This document shows, piece after piece, positions 53,574-64,000 of a DNA stretch of 64,000 nucleotides; within the stretch, counting starts at the first letter, position 1; each line of letters begins with the position of its first letter. Origin of the DNA: Omphalotus guepiniiformis. Its lineage: Eukaryota > Basidiomycota > Agaricomycetes > Agaricales > Omphalotaceae. A model generated the notes under the pieces. That model was not told where the DNA came from. It ran no database searches and saw only the letters and a list, made by a program, of their open reading frames with translations. A program made the position numbers and the translations under genes. Location: the NCBI GenBank assembly GCA_028554645.1, contig JAQOOI010000020.1:268993-332992 (forward strand), written 5' to 3'.

Positions 53574-54209
53574 CTCTTTGAACCCTTCGAGTTGTATTCA
53601 TGGTTTCTTTGGCAGGTCCGATTCGAACTGGCGCCGCGCCCTGATGAGGAACTCTAGCCCACTTGAATGAGACGGGCCGCAATCACAAATGAGCTCGCAG
53701 TTGCGCTCTTATTCTTAAAACCACTTTTGCTTAGCCTTCTTGACCACTCACTCACAATTGCAATCACAACCTCACTTACTCTAGCTTAGTTGCTTATGCA
53801 AGGTTCTAACGGTTTTTGTTTCTCCATCAGTCGAGCTACTTGTGGCTCATACGATACCTTTGATTATTCTTTCTTAGTTTTCGCCTTTTCAAGATATATC
53901 ATATTCTTTCTATATTGAGAATTGATTCTAAAGACATTATCTACTTATGAACACATAGAGGGCTGGCCCATGACCTTGATTAGCAAGTGGACTTTTGAGT
54001 TGCGCAACTTTCTGATGAGCGCAAAAACATGCACTAGGAGCCAATGATCGCCGAGGCACTGGCCTTGATCGGTACTGTGAGTAAACTTCTCTTCATTTAC
54101 GGCTATGAGAGAATATTCGTGCTTTTTTCTTTTGCTTTCGCTTAGGAAAGATAAAAGGTCGGGGTCCTCAAAATGAGAACTCTTCGACTCGGAACTCTTC
54201 CTGGTGCCC
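53574..54209. other. Intergenic stretch, no gene supported
   Basis: Contains a T-rich segment and a short sequence with a tRNA B-box-like GTTCGAATC on the minus strand (near 53620). That sequence does not fold into a tRNA. No coding sequence is supported. The last part should hold the promoter of the next gene. Confidence 0.45.
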
Positions 54210-55654
54210 ATGGATTTCAACAATACCGCGATGACCAACCATCGAATTCAAAGTCGGTCAAAGCCTAGTAGCCGTACGATTACTGACATCTTTTATTTAT
54301 AGATAGTGGCTCTCAGACCACGGTAGCATGCACCATCGCTCGAGGAATCACAATCTTTGCGCCCTCTGAGGAGCTATACACGTTCTGGAAGATTGACATC
54401 GGTTTAGAACATCTTTCGGCCCGCTCTCCTCAATCTTTGTCCGTCTCCGCCTCAACTCTCCTTGATATAGTTTGCCTTGAAGCCCAAAGACTGTCCGCAC
54501 ATCCTCATGGTCAGTGGGCGACCATCACAAGCACAATGTTTCAAACGCTTACTCGGCTTGACCGAGAAGCCGCTATCATTTCGACTGCGAGCGTTCTCGA
54601 CTTCTATTCTGGGCCTCAACACAACCTTGCCCAGATGGCCGGGTACAGGCAATTGGGCCAAAGCTGGCAAAGTCTTACTTCCTTCAATCCCCCCTATATG
54701 TCTCCTCCGCCGGAGTTCATGGTCTCCCATGAACTTGCCTCCATAGATCTTGTCAATCCGATGAGTCGCCCATTCATCGAGACCTGGGCCAATTTGATTT
54801 CTGGAGTTGACAGACGAGCTCATTTTCTTCTGGTCATCACAGAGGCATTCGAGCAGCGCCCATTCCAAAATCCTTTCCTTTTGCCTTCACCAAGCTCCTC
54901 TGGTGCCATGACGCCTGGAACCAAGCACTTCAGAGTTTGTTTGCAGAATTTCTGCTCCCGGCACAATGACCTCGACTTTGATGGCGCGATGTACATCTCG
55001 TCTCATAGCTCCTCCCTGTTCGATTCGGCGGTCAATTGGAAGAACATGTCAAAGATCTTGGAGGTTATGGGATGTAGCAATTTGAAGACCCTGCAGGGCT
55101 CGTTTGTTTTTCCAGGTAGCCATATTGCAGTGCCGTTTGAAACCATCGTCACCGAATTTGGTTGGAATGTCGGGGTGTTTGAAAGGAAGCAGCGCTTGTT
55201 TGGTTGGTGGATTAAAGCGACTGCAACAATGGAATTCAACACTAAGACTGGATTGATCCCACCAGGAACAGAGTCTGATAGCTCTGGTTCTAGCCTTGAA
55301 GTAGCGGTTCCCCATCCCCCTCCCCCTAGTCCCCAGTCATCCCACTATAACCCACGCGCATCAGGGTCAAGCCCCAACAGTGCTGACTTCGAGTCTGAAA
55401 ATAGCTCTCCTTCTTTCTCGGATGGGTTTGACACGGATGAAGCTCTAGACTTTCGTGCGAAGGTGTTTATAATTTGGAACACGGGTGTGTCCTTGTTTTA
55501 CAATCCCGGATTCGTTCTACTTGGACAGGCTCCTCGCTCAACATCAAGAGACCTCTTCGAAAGGAAAGCTGCGATTGTTACTGAAATGGATTTGAAGAAA
55601 TACAAAGCCAATGTCCGCATGTACTTAAAAAGGAAGGTTTCATACACGGGATAG
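54210..55654 (+). CDS. Unrecognised 464-residue protein A, intact
   Basis: Exon 1 (54210-54252, MDFNNTAMTNHRIQ) joins exon 2 (54303-55654) in phase, giving 1395 coding bases. I do not know the family. Visible features: a beta-type start (TTVACTIARGITIFAPSEE), EELYTFWKIDIGLEHL, and the helical stretch STLLDIVCLEAQRLSA. A central segment reads NDLDFDGAMYISSH and VNWKNMSKILEVMGC. Then come ETIVTEFGWNVGVFERK, a disordered Ser/Pro stretch, and KVFIIWNTGVSLFYN near the C-terminus. There is no signal peptide or membrane segment. The donor GTCGGT is weak but the acceptor TTATTTATAG is good. The decayed paralogue at 58154-59671 aligns in all these parts, which supports the model and shows the family is duplicated locally. 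Confidence 0.68.
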
Positions 55655-55865
55655 ATTCGTCCCAGCAGCGTGTTCTCTATTTCTTGTTTTTGCTACAGCG
55701 TCACTGCTACAGGTCCCTTGTATGAACTGCTGTTTAGCTCAACTCACTGCTATTCAGAAGATATTTGAACCTCATTTGTATCATACTCCAAAATAAAATT
55801 CTTATATAGCATATTCTAGCATTATCAAGCCTAAGTATGCGTCAATAACAATCCGGGCGTAAAGT

Positions 55866-57749
55866 TCATGCTAGCGCTAGGCCCAAAGTCCAAACTGCGA
55901 CAACGTCCGACTCTTCTGACCTCCCAGGAATGCGCTCTAATCCGATATTCAGGGCTTGCACCTGCTCATCATTGAGAACGGCTGACGGCGGTTGCACGTT
56001 TACTTCACTGAGCTTTCGAGGGGCCCCTCGATGGTGCCAAGAGCCAGAGCCAGCATCTTCCCGACTATAGTGTTTTCGTAAGGATTTGAGGAGATTTTCA
56101 TCATGAAGTCCTTCCCAATCAACACCAAAAACTTCAAGCTCCTCCTCACTCAAAGGAAGGTCGTAAGGGTCGCCGCGAACTCCATTGACAATCATATCGA
56201 AACCAAACATATCCTCTGGGCTTCGGTTTGGGCCATTACGGGTAGAAATGCGATGGTGATTCCAAGACTCCGCCCAGAAAGTCAACTCCTGGTTGATTGT
56301 GGGCAGGAAGAGGTGATGCAGGAGCCATACATGATTAACGTTGTTGATGTCCAAGCCATGACTCACTTCGAGGAGGGTGAACAGATTGGCCCATTTACTA
56401 CCCACATAGGTGGTCACATCTACCCACAGTCTTTCAATCCTGGTATTGTGAACGCTTCTGCAGAATAGCTCTGGTGTAAGCATGATTTCCCTGATATTAA
56501 GAGAAGCACCACTTGCCTCCCCCAAATGTAAGACCCGCGATCTTCGCCTCGGGCATTCTCCATAAAGGCAGCCACGAACAGGTTCTCTACTCCGTGGTCA
56601 CCACGTAGACGAGATGGTATGCCGTAGATTTTGATAGCGATCAGGAAGAGTAAGAGCACAGTGAGTGCATGGTTGTTATTGCTGGCTCGAATTGCCGTGA
56701 TAAGGCGCGAATACCCATCGATGAAAGCGTGAATGACAATACACCATCGAATGAGGCCTATAAGAAGCCCAGTGAGCCGAAGGAGGGCACTTGAAGGAAT
56801 GGGAAAGCATACCATGCTGGCCATCGTGATGCCATAGAGAATTGGGACCTGGCACGGAATAACCGCGCCTACGAATTCGAATTCGTTCGAATACGCGCTG
56901 TACTGGATCAATCCGGTTGAGAGATAATCGAATACGTTCATAAGGCACAATATACCCTAGCCGTCGCAGCATCCCATCAAGCATTCGGATGCCTGCTCTA
57001 TGGTAATGGGCGCGTAAGCGGAGCAGGAGTTTGTCGAGATCATCATCGCTAATATTTGAGAGATACCCGGGGGAGGAATGGCAAGATGGCCTGGAATTGG
57101 AGAGCTCCTCAGGAAGCTCTGCTGGCAGAGGCAAGTCAGGGTCAAGTAAGTCGTCTTCTTCTAATTCTCCAGACTGGCCTGAGCCTTCCACAGGATCATG
57201 ACTTACGCAAGGATTTGACCCTGCATTCGCAATTCCAAAGCTCAAGAGGGCCTCGCGAACTGTCGTATGGCCTACTCCCAGAAATTGAGCAATACCGCTT
57301 GTCGTGCGCTGAGTATACGCCCATCGGAGAAAACCAGGATGGATAAAGGTTCGTGGCCGGCCTCTACGTCCAGTATACACGCGATAAACCACTTGCGGAT
57401 GCCCATGATGCGAGGAGTCGACTGAATAGCGGTGAAGAAGCACAGTGTCGTGAAGCATTAAGTTGAGGCCGGTCAACATGGTATTGAACTCCCCAGGCTC
57501 TCCAAACACTTCTTGATGCTTTACATCCATTCGTAAGCGGGGTGATGCACATCTGGATTATGGGCTATAGCTTACTTGCTGAATTAAAGATATAAACTCC
57601 TCAATGTCTTCACCTAGCTGTTGGATAAGAAAGGCGTCCGTTTGCTCTGCTTGCTGGTGAATGTTCTGAACTAGGGAAGTGAATTTCACATAGTGTGCAC
57701 GGAATGCATGCAGCATCAACGTTGAATTGTTGATGTTATGAACGTCCAT
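55866..57749 (-). CDS. HTH plus integrase-core (DDE-type) protein, transposon-derived
   Basis: Exon 1 (MDVHNINNSTLMLHAF) splices after LIQQ to HQEVFGEPGEFNTML. An HTH follows: TTSGIAQFLGVGHTTVREAL. After an acidic linker come KLLLRLRAHYHRAGIRML and GYSVPGPNSLWHHDGQH with the first catalytic Asp. Across an intron is RWCIVIHAFIDGYSRLI, then PSRLRGDHGVEN with the second Asp. Another intron leads to VHNTRIERLWVDVTT with the Glu. The core ends near FWAESWNHHRISTRNGPN and DMFGFDMIVNGVRG. This is the retroviral-integrase fold. Agaricomycetes carry many such genes as 'integrase core domain' proteins, probably from cut-and-paste elements. All three acidic residues are present and no frame breaks were found. 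No terminal repeats were found around it. It lies between protein A and its broken paralogue. Confidence 0.82.
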
Positions 57750-58153
57750 CGCGAAGTGCAGAGGTTCAGAGCAAGGACGCGGATGCTGCTGGGCGCTTAT
57801 GCGCTTATGTGTGGGTGCCTATGGGGTGCGCACTTTGCCGATCGCTTAGGGGCTGTTGAACATGATCAATCGATTGAACCTCTTCAGTCTTTCGACCTTG
57901 AAGTAGTCAACAACCACAGCCTCTAAAACATTTCGAAGTCAGAAAGGTGGCAACTTCCGCCATGGCAAGCACCATGCAGGGCCTTTGCTGGCAGCAGATT
58001 CACCAAGGCTTTCGGCGTATCGAGGGTCGTCTCTTTTTTCATCACGCCGATCGTCTTACTGTGAGTATTTTTCTTTCTTCTTTATTTACGTCTCTAACAA
58101 TGTGTCCCTCTCGCCTACACGCCATAAAAAGGCTGGCTTTCGCTTCGGTAACA
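57750..58153. other. Gap between the integrase-core gene and the relic of A
   Basis: No coding sequence is supported. It should contain the promoter of the integrase-core gene (minus strand) and the former promoter of the A-like relic. Confidence 0.45.
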
Positions 58154-59671
58154 TGAACAACATCCAAAGCGGTATCATATTACATGTACAGTCCTTTTCG
58201 TCACATTCTTTTTCAAGAACGCCGGCTCTTCCTCGTCATCAAACTATACCACTGCTTCAAGTTTCCAAAGTAATGTTCTGCAGGAGAAGAAGAAGGTAGG
58301 CCGCGTCCCTCGCCTTCATGATTATGGAAATTTGAAACCTCACACTTGCATTGCTTTCTTCAGTCGACTTCATATTGGAGACCGAGATCACCATCACCTG
58401 TACCGTCGCCAGAGGGCGAAACCCTTTTTCGCTCCTTCAGAAGAAGTGCATACCTTCTGGAATTTGCCTCTGCCAGATGGAGTTTATCTCTGTTCGTCAC
58501 ACGAATAGTGTCTCCGTGTCTGCGACCACCATCTTGGAATTAGTGCGCCTCGAAGCACTGAAGGCAACTAAACCATCTGCACCCCAGGCAGGACCGACAT
58601 GCGCATCCGCGCCCGACTTCCCTAGCAATCACCCTGTACTCAGAGCATGCTCGACGCTTTGACCCAAAGAGGCCAAAGGCCCACCACCATCATCTCCACT
58701 GCTAACGTCCTAGACTTGTATTCATCAGCAAGCCGTTCTGCCCCCAACCTTGCCCAAATCCAAGGATTCCGCCAGCTTTCAACCAGGCGCGGAACGTTTG
58801 TTCCAAGACTACCCTCCGTTCGCGCCTCCACACCCGCCGAACTCGTCCCCGTCCCACGAGCTGCTCGCTCTTGATCTGACTCAAGGGATTAACAACCATT
58901 ATGTTGGGGACTGGTCTCTATTGGTGCAAGAACCGCGTTCAAGTCCTGCCACTTTCTCATCATAATCACGGACGCACCCGACTCCTCCGCGACTTCCTCA
59001 GGCGCTTCAACCCCACCCCGCCTCAGCCTGCCTCAGTTACCTTGGCACCCGCAGAACTGGCTGCGGCCCCGAGGAGCGTGAAGGAGATTATCCAGAAGTA
59101 CTGCGTTGAATACGAGCCGGACCTGGATGTTGATGGGGCCGTTTATATCGTCTCGTCGATCCGCCCGTCATTGTATCGCTCCGCGTTGAACTGGAAGAGG
59201 ATGTCTGTCCTTCTCGCTCGACTAGGTTGCTCAAACAAGAAGAATCTTTTAAAGGGGGGCTCCCTCAAAGATCCCAACATATCCCTCAGCATTGCCTTCA
59301 CAGAAGTCGTGATGGCATTTGGCTGGAGCGTCACGACCTTTGAGAATAAGGAACGACTCTTCACGTCGTGGATTGAGTTGGCGACGGAAAATGAATGGAG
59401 CCAACTGACATCCCTCTTGGAGAGTCCCATGATGCATACAAGATGCGTCTGTATAAGACTTGGAAAAGGGCCTCCTACCTCTTGGATGTTCCTGGATATC
59501 TTCTGTATGAACAGGAGCCCATATCCCCCATCCCTGGCTCCTGCGAGAAAGAGGCCTCGCTTCTCACACAGACTGATTTAGTCAAGCTTAAGGCTGCGTA
59601 TAAAACCTTTCCTTGGCCCAAAGCAAGAGGTTTCCATTGCATAGGTATTATTTTATTGCTCCTCTTTGCTT
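58154..59671 (+). pseudogene. Frameshifted paralogue of protein A
   Basis: It aligns with the gene at 54210-55654 from MNNIQSG through EITITCTVARG. A frameshift follows before APSEEVHTFWNLPLPDG, and others occur near 58545-58650 and 58885-58905. A long middle segment is in frame (VDGAVYIVSSIRPSLYRS, LNWKRMSVLLARLGCSN, AFTEVVMAFGWSVTTFE). A further shift comes near 59420 before HDAYKMRLYKTWKRAS and LLYEQEPISPIPGSC. At least four frame changes mean no full protein is made. Small inserted C bases in GAGGGCGAAACCCTTTTTCGCTCC explain the first breaks. Confidence 0.8.
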
Positions 59672-59709
59672 AACTAGTCCCGTCTTTGCCATATATAGCC
59701 AGCCCGCCC

Positions 59710-59847
59710 CGGCTATTTTGGGGTGGCTCTCTTTATTCTAGGGCTCGTCCATAGCCCCGACATTTTGGGTGGACTCTCTTATTCTAAGGCTCTCCATAGT
59801 CCCCACATTTTTGGGTGGCTCCTCTTATTCTAATTCCTAGCTCTCCT
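59710..59847 (+). repeat. Imperfect tandem repeat, three units of about 41-51 bp
   Basis: Units 59710-59760, 59761-59806 and 59807-59847 share TTTTGGGTGGCTCTCTTATTCTA and CTCTCCATAG-type sequence with several substitutions and small indels. It lies just downstream of the A-like relic. Confidence 0.75.
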
Positions 59848-62800
59848 TATGTTTTTCCAGTAGTCCGAGTTCTTTTGCCATATATACACTAAGTTTGAAA
59901 GACTCTAGCTCTGCTCTTTTTCCCCGCACATCATGTGGGCAAGTAAAAACTAAATGCTGAAATCTCGACGTTGCTGCAACCTTCCGTTGACTACTTGATT
60001 GCGTCAGCATGGTTGAGACGCGTCATTTTAACGTGTTCAGGAGTGGCGGGGCGGAGCGCCTGTGCGCCACCAAGTGTTTGTTTGTGGACCCACAAGTATA
60101 TAAACTATAAAACTGCCCACCGGTCTCCCAATTTTCTTCCTCGATATCCCTCACCACGCTCTGCAGCACTAAGGTACTGTGTGCATCGTCTCTTTTTGCG
60201 GATTAAGGGTTTGTGACGCGTGCGTCGTTGCGCGAGGGACATGGGCATGGTACTCGGAAGCCAAAGCACGACCCCATGGAGGCTTGAAGTTTTCGACGTG
60301 CCTTACTACGCGTGTCCTTCGCGGCACGCATGCATAAATCGCAGTCCCTAACCCTCATCGACTGAGAGAGTCTGTCGAGGCAGTCTTTTATCCATCAGTG
60401 CTCCCCAAGGTAATATTGTTGGGCTCTCATTATAGGTACTATCGAGTTTGGGTTCGCGTACGAGATGGAGCCAAGATGCACCTCGTGGTGAGTGTGGGTT
60501 TCTCCCGGTGGCGAGTTTCTACGTTACTCCCCTTTTTATATTATTTAGCTTTCGGATTTCCTTCCGAACCGACCCGCTCTCAAAAAGTGTTTTAGCCCTT
60601 TTGTAATTAAACCACAAGCCTGGCGCATCCTATTGGCAAGTCCCCGGCGGAACTTTTGACATCATGGACGCAACGCACTTCGCAAAGAGAATGAACAAGC
60701 GCATGGAGAAGGAGGAATCGTCGGGCGAAGACGTTGAATTCTAGAGAGACGAGATCGGACTAGAGGATACGAACTGGAAGGACGAAAATAACCCAAATAG
60801 ACCGACCACGAGGACCGCACCGCAACGCCTAGCCCCTACCTGACAGACTAGCTTCTCTTCCACACCCACATCATGCGCACTTGTGGCTTAGGTCCCTTCC
60901 CTCCCCCCCCCTCCGCCATCATTCTAATTCGTCTACCTACCCCGGCACGGCAACCGTTCCAAAATCGCGCATGCACGTGTAAAGCAGGATAAACATGACA
61001 GCAAGTATAAAACCTGTGGAAAGCGCGCAGCGCGGAGCGATCCACGCTTTGAGGCTGATGTCATGCAATGTCAGGCCGGCATTGCGCATCAGCGCCGTTT
61101 TGGCGGTGAAGAAAGGCGGCGCTTCAGAAGTACGATGCCTTGCCCCAGATCCTTTACCTCCGCCAAACGTACGCTGCCTGTGATCGCTTGTGTGCCGGGG
61201 TTGGGAGCTGGTCGCCGTCAAGATTTTCGTCAAAGAACATATCAATCTGCTGGAGGAAAGCGTTTGAGCAGTTGGCCTGCGCCTAGGTTTGATTGGGACG
61301 GGGAGGTGAGTTTGATTTCTATTCCCGCATTCTTCATGTGTAGAAAACGAACTGAGACTTGCGCCCTACGCACGTGAAACTCAAATTGAAGCTATTGGAT
61401 GGACAGCCACAACATGGTCCATCTCAGTACTAAGGTGCACCTCCTCCAGGCAAGTGTCAAATCTGAATGGAAGGCGGTTTTTGTGGATCAAAGCCACGCA
61501 AGAGATCGATGGCCAGGCGTGGCGCCCAAGAAGATACCAATTCACCAAGAAGGAGCAAAATCATCAGGCGGGGGGATTTCCCGGTGGTGTGCGTGCGTAT
61601 GGTTATTTCTTTTTTCTTTTCGGTGGCAGGTCAGAAGGTGAGATCTGCGAGGAACTGGGACATTCACGTTGATACAACCTCTTGACTTGAAATTCCTTCT
61701 ATAGAGCGGGCCTGGTATCTTGAAACATTCCGAAAGAAGATCCACATTTGTGCTGCAGAGTCTTGCTTGGAATGCCCTCGCTTTCCCAACCATCCGCTGG
61801 TTACGCAAACTGTGAGTTGTATCATCGCTGGGCTCAAATAAAAACAAAAAAAAAAGATCTATGCTCACGCTGCCACTAAGGCTCTTTTTCAGGCCTTTGC
61901 ACCACGCGTGTTTCTAAAAAAAACGAGTACTACACAAATGGTTTAAGTAGCTCTACAAAACTGGAATACTCGCCTCGTCCCAAACTATCCCGCGCACGTG
62001 CATTTGCGGAGTGCACTTTAGACTTTTGGCCCATTCTCGGTGTCCTATCCGCACATCAGATAACGGCAAATGTGGGCGATATTTGGCTGGTGCGCTAGTA
62101 TACCTCCCACTGGGCGTGTCCTACGAACTCCAGATCGAGGCGGCCTACTTTGATACTGATGGGAAACCTTGGGTCTGGGTCCATCGATTCCGATTTCACG
62201 CCAGGCAGCACCATTGTCTGTGATGACCCCTCCGCACATTCTGGTACACTTCGGAAATATCCCGATTCAATACGGCGAGACCAGATATTGCCTTCGTGCA
62301 ATACTCAGCCTGGCGGCCCTCTTCTCCGATGGATCCGCCAGATGGGTTTGCAAACATGGGGAGGCCTTGGCGAAGCCACTGCATCCACTTCAATGTTTTG
62401 CACAGTATGAGTGTGATAGAAACGCGCGCGATGCGACCACAAGGCTTCAAAATGTTCTCCACGTTCTCCTTTGAAAAAAAATCCTCTGCTTCCAGATTAC
62501 CCCTAGCGATCTGGAAACCATTATGGTATAGGAGGAGGGACTTGAGTCCATTTGAACGGACAAGTGTAATTATACTATTTTTCTTGTGCAATCTGGAGCG
62601 TTCTTGTTTCCAATCAAAAATGCATCTCTCAAATAGTTATTGGGTTGTGTGTTACTGGTCGCTGGTAGCAATTTATAAAAGTATCCACGTGGGTTTCTGT
62701 ATTATGGCGAAAAAAAAAGAGCCTGTCCCCAGAGCTCAAGAAAGTTCATTCACACACACACGCAGCATCTTCTCTGGATCCTGTCAATGCCCCTTGAGTG

Positions 62801-64000
62801 CCATAACTTTGAAAAGATCCTGAAAAGACTCCTAAGCTGGAATAGACACTTTGCGGGATGGAAAGTAACGCTGGTGGAAGAGACATCCCGTCTGCGGGAA
62901 GCGCGGCTCAGCTTCATGTCCCGTTGCTCTTACCCTTGTAACGGATGGAAGGTTGCCCTAGTGGAGGAAGCAGATTGGATTCTTATGTTTTAATGATGGA
63001 TACTTCCTGGGAGCGAAGGTTGGCTTCCTATGCTACTTATTCAATGTTTTCAAAAAATTTTGTTGACCTTCGCACAGGTTGTGTTAATGGATGCGGAGAC
63101 TCTTATCTGCTGGCCATGGAAGCCTTTAACTGAATGCCCATTAAATACTAAGGAATCTCATGGTTTCACCCTCAGTAGGACGTGATATGGGCAAAACGAG
63201 AAGATAACATTAACCAGTAAATAAAGGTAATTTGAATAAGACCCAGCAAAGCAAGCGAATGCTAGCAACTAACAGAAACGGAATGGCCCCTTCACCTCAT
63301 CGATTCTTGGGCCGCAATGTTATCCAAGATATTGAACAACAACCAATGATGAAGCGCTACTTTTCTCCCGCGTCCTTCCCATTCCTAAGATTCATAACGT
63401 AATACCTCCCTGTCTTCACAGGACTGTTGATAAAGTAAAGAGGTCGGGATATAGAACGGAGACGAGTGGCATGTTCGGAAAGCGCACACCCCATACTTCA
63501 ATAATTCGGATCGTAGGGATTTCCGGCTGACCCATTCAAGTAAGAATGGATCATCATCGGCCACGAAATGAATCTATCCGGGTCCTGTCAGCCTATGTAC
63601 GGATATACAAGTCAAACTGTGCGTGTTGCTTGTGCTCACCGGGGCGGAAATCCTGGAAACTTCGGGAGTCAAATCGTGGGGTGGATGGCGCGCCTGTAGC
63701 TGGCCCCGCAGAACATCCGAAGCCTGTAACCCAGAACTAGGGAAGACATACGTGAAGTCCGAGACCATGGGATGGAACCGGGGGGGGGGGGGGGGGGCCC
63801 TATGAAAGATCATCGCACATGAGCTGAGGGCAGAGGAATGCCAGTTCCCTCAAAAAACTCTTGAAAGATAGAAGGAATTGTGGGCTGCATCTCTGGCGAA
63901 CTCTCAAAAAGAGACTCATGTGTGAACAGGGACTCAGAGACTTCAGTTTTCAAATCCAGGAGGCAGCCATATTTCCCAACGGATATTCCGTCGGCGTAAG
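59848..64000. other. Gene-poor right end
   Basis: No gene can be supported over 4.1 kb. Open frames are short and often overlap on several frames. An imperfect direct repeat occurs near 62857-62891 and 62940-62974 (GGGATGGAAAGTAACGCTGGTGGAAG versus CGGATGGAAGGTTGCCCTAGTGGAGG). A run of 17 G lies at 63780-63796. Confidence 0.45.

Noticed and set aside
53612..53690. Minus-strand sequence with B-box-like GTTCGAATC, suggesting a tRNA
   Set aside because: No seven-base acceptor stem can be formed, and the T-stem has several mismatches.
61990..62420. Segment with FTPGSTIVCDD-like reading, weakly like a SPRY domain
   Set aside because: The similarity covers only a few residues, needs frame changes, and flanking motifs of the domain are missing.

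Overview
The window looks like nuclear DNA of a mushroom-forming basidiomycete (Agaricomycetes). Genes are densely packed, with many spliceosomal introns of about 50-60 bp. The families fit this group: a 2OG-Fe(II) oxygenase with the LPHQD signature, a Plavaka transposase, an HTH plus integrase-core gene and LCHN/DENN proteins. A tRNA-Lys gene has its intron at the canonical position. No bacterial, viral or organellar gene arrangement was seen. Gene models were spliced by hand from GT-AG (twice GC-AG) boundaries, so exon ends are inferences unless stated.

From 0.7 to 27 kb the window carries mostly conserved host genes: alpha/beta hydrolase (+), tRNA-Lys, Asp/Glu racemase-like DCG1 (-), MAGE/Nse3 (+), a short PI-specific phospholipase C (-), an unrecognised gene X (-), a gene with four Zn(II)2Cys6 clusters (+), prefoldin subunit 5 (-), an LCHN/DENN protein (+), a PIN-domain protein (+), a 2OG-Fe(II) dioxygenase with a terminal SUMO-interacting motif (+) and an NAD(P)-dependent reductase (+). 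Decayed duplicates lie among them: a DCG1 relic after MAGE, and a duplicated prefoldin-5/gene X block in which each copy kept a different gene. The four-cluster zinc gene sits between the two copies of that block.

From 27.9 to 36.6 kb is an accessory island. Two large paralogous genes are transcribed divergently. Each encodes a P-loop NTPase followed by a region resembling a PD-(D/E)XK nuclease and a basic, nuclear-type tail. One keeps the nuclease-like residues and the other has lost them. A second, decayed divergent pair lies beside them. An 8.57-kb Plavaka-type DNA transposon (36,654-45,225) with matching inverted ends flanked by TA follows directly. It carries a transposase gene, an opposite-strand accessory gene and a roughly 2-kb AT-rich insert inside the transposase gene.

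From 45 to 64 kb genes are sparse: a very small protein with an NLR-like N-terminal motif, PIF1 helicase, a tRNA-like sequence, a Ras relic, a small acidic protein with a CxxxxC zinc-like motif, an unrecognised 464-residue gene, an HTH/integrase-core gene, and a frameshifted paralogue of the 464-residue gene. The last 4 kb holds short repeats and no gene I can support.
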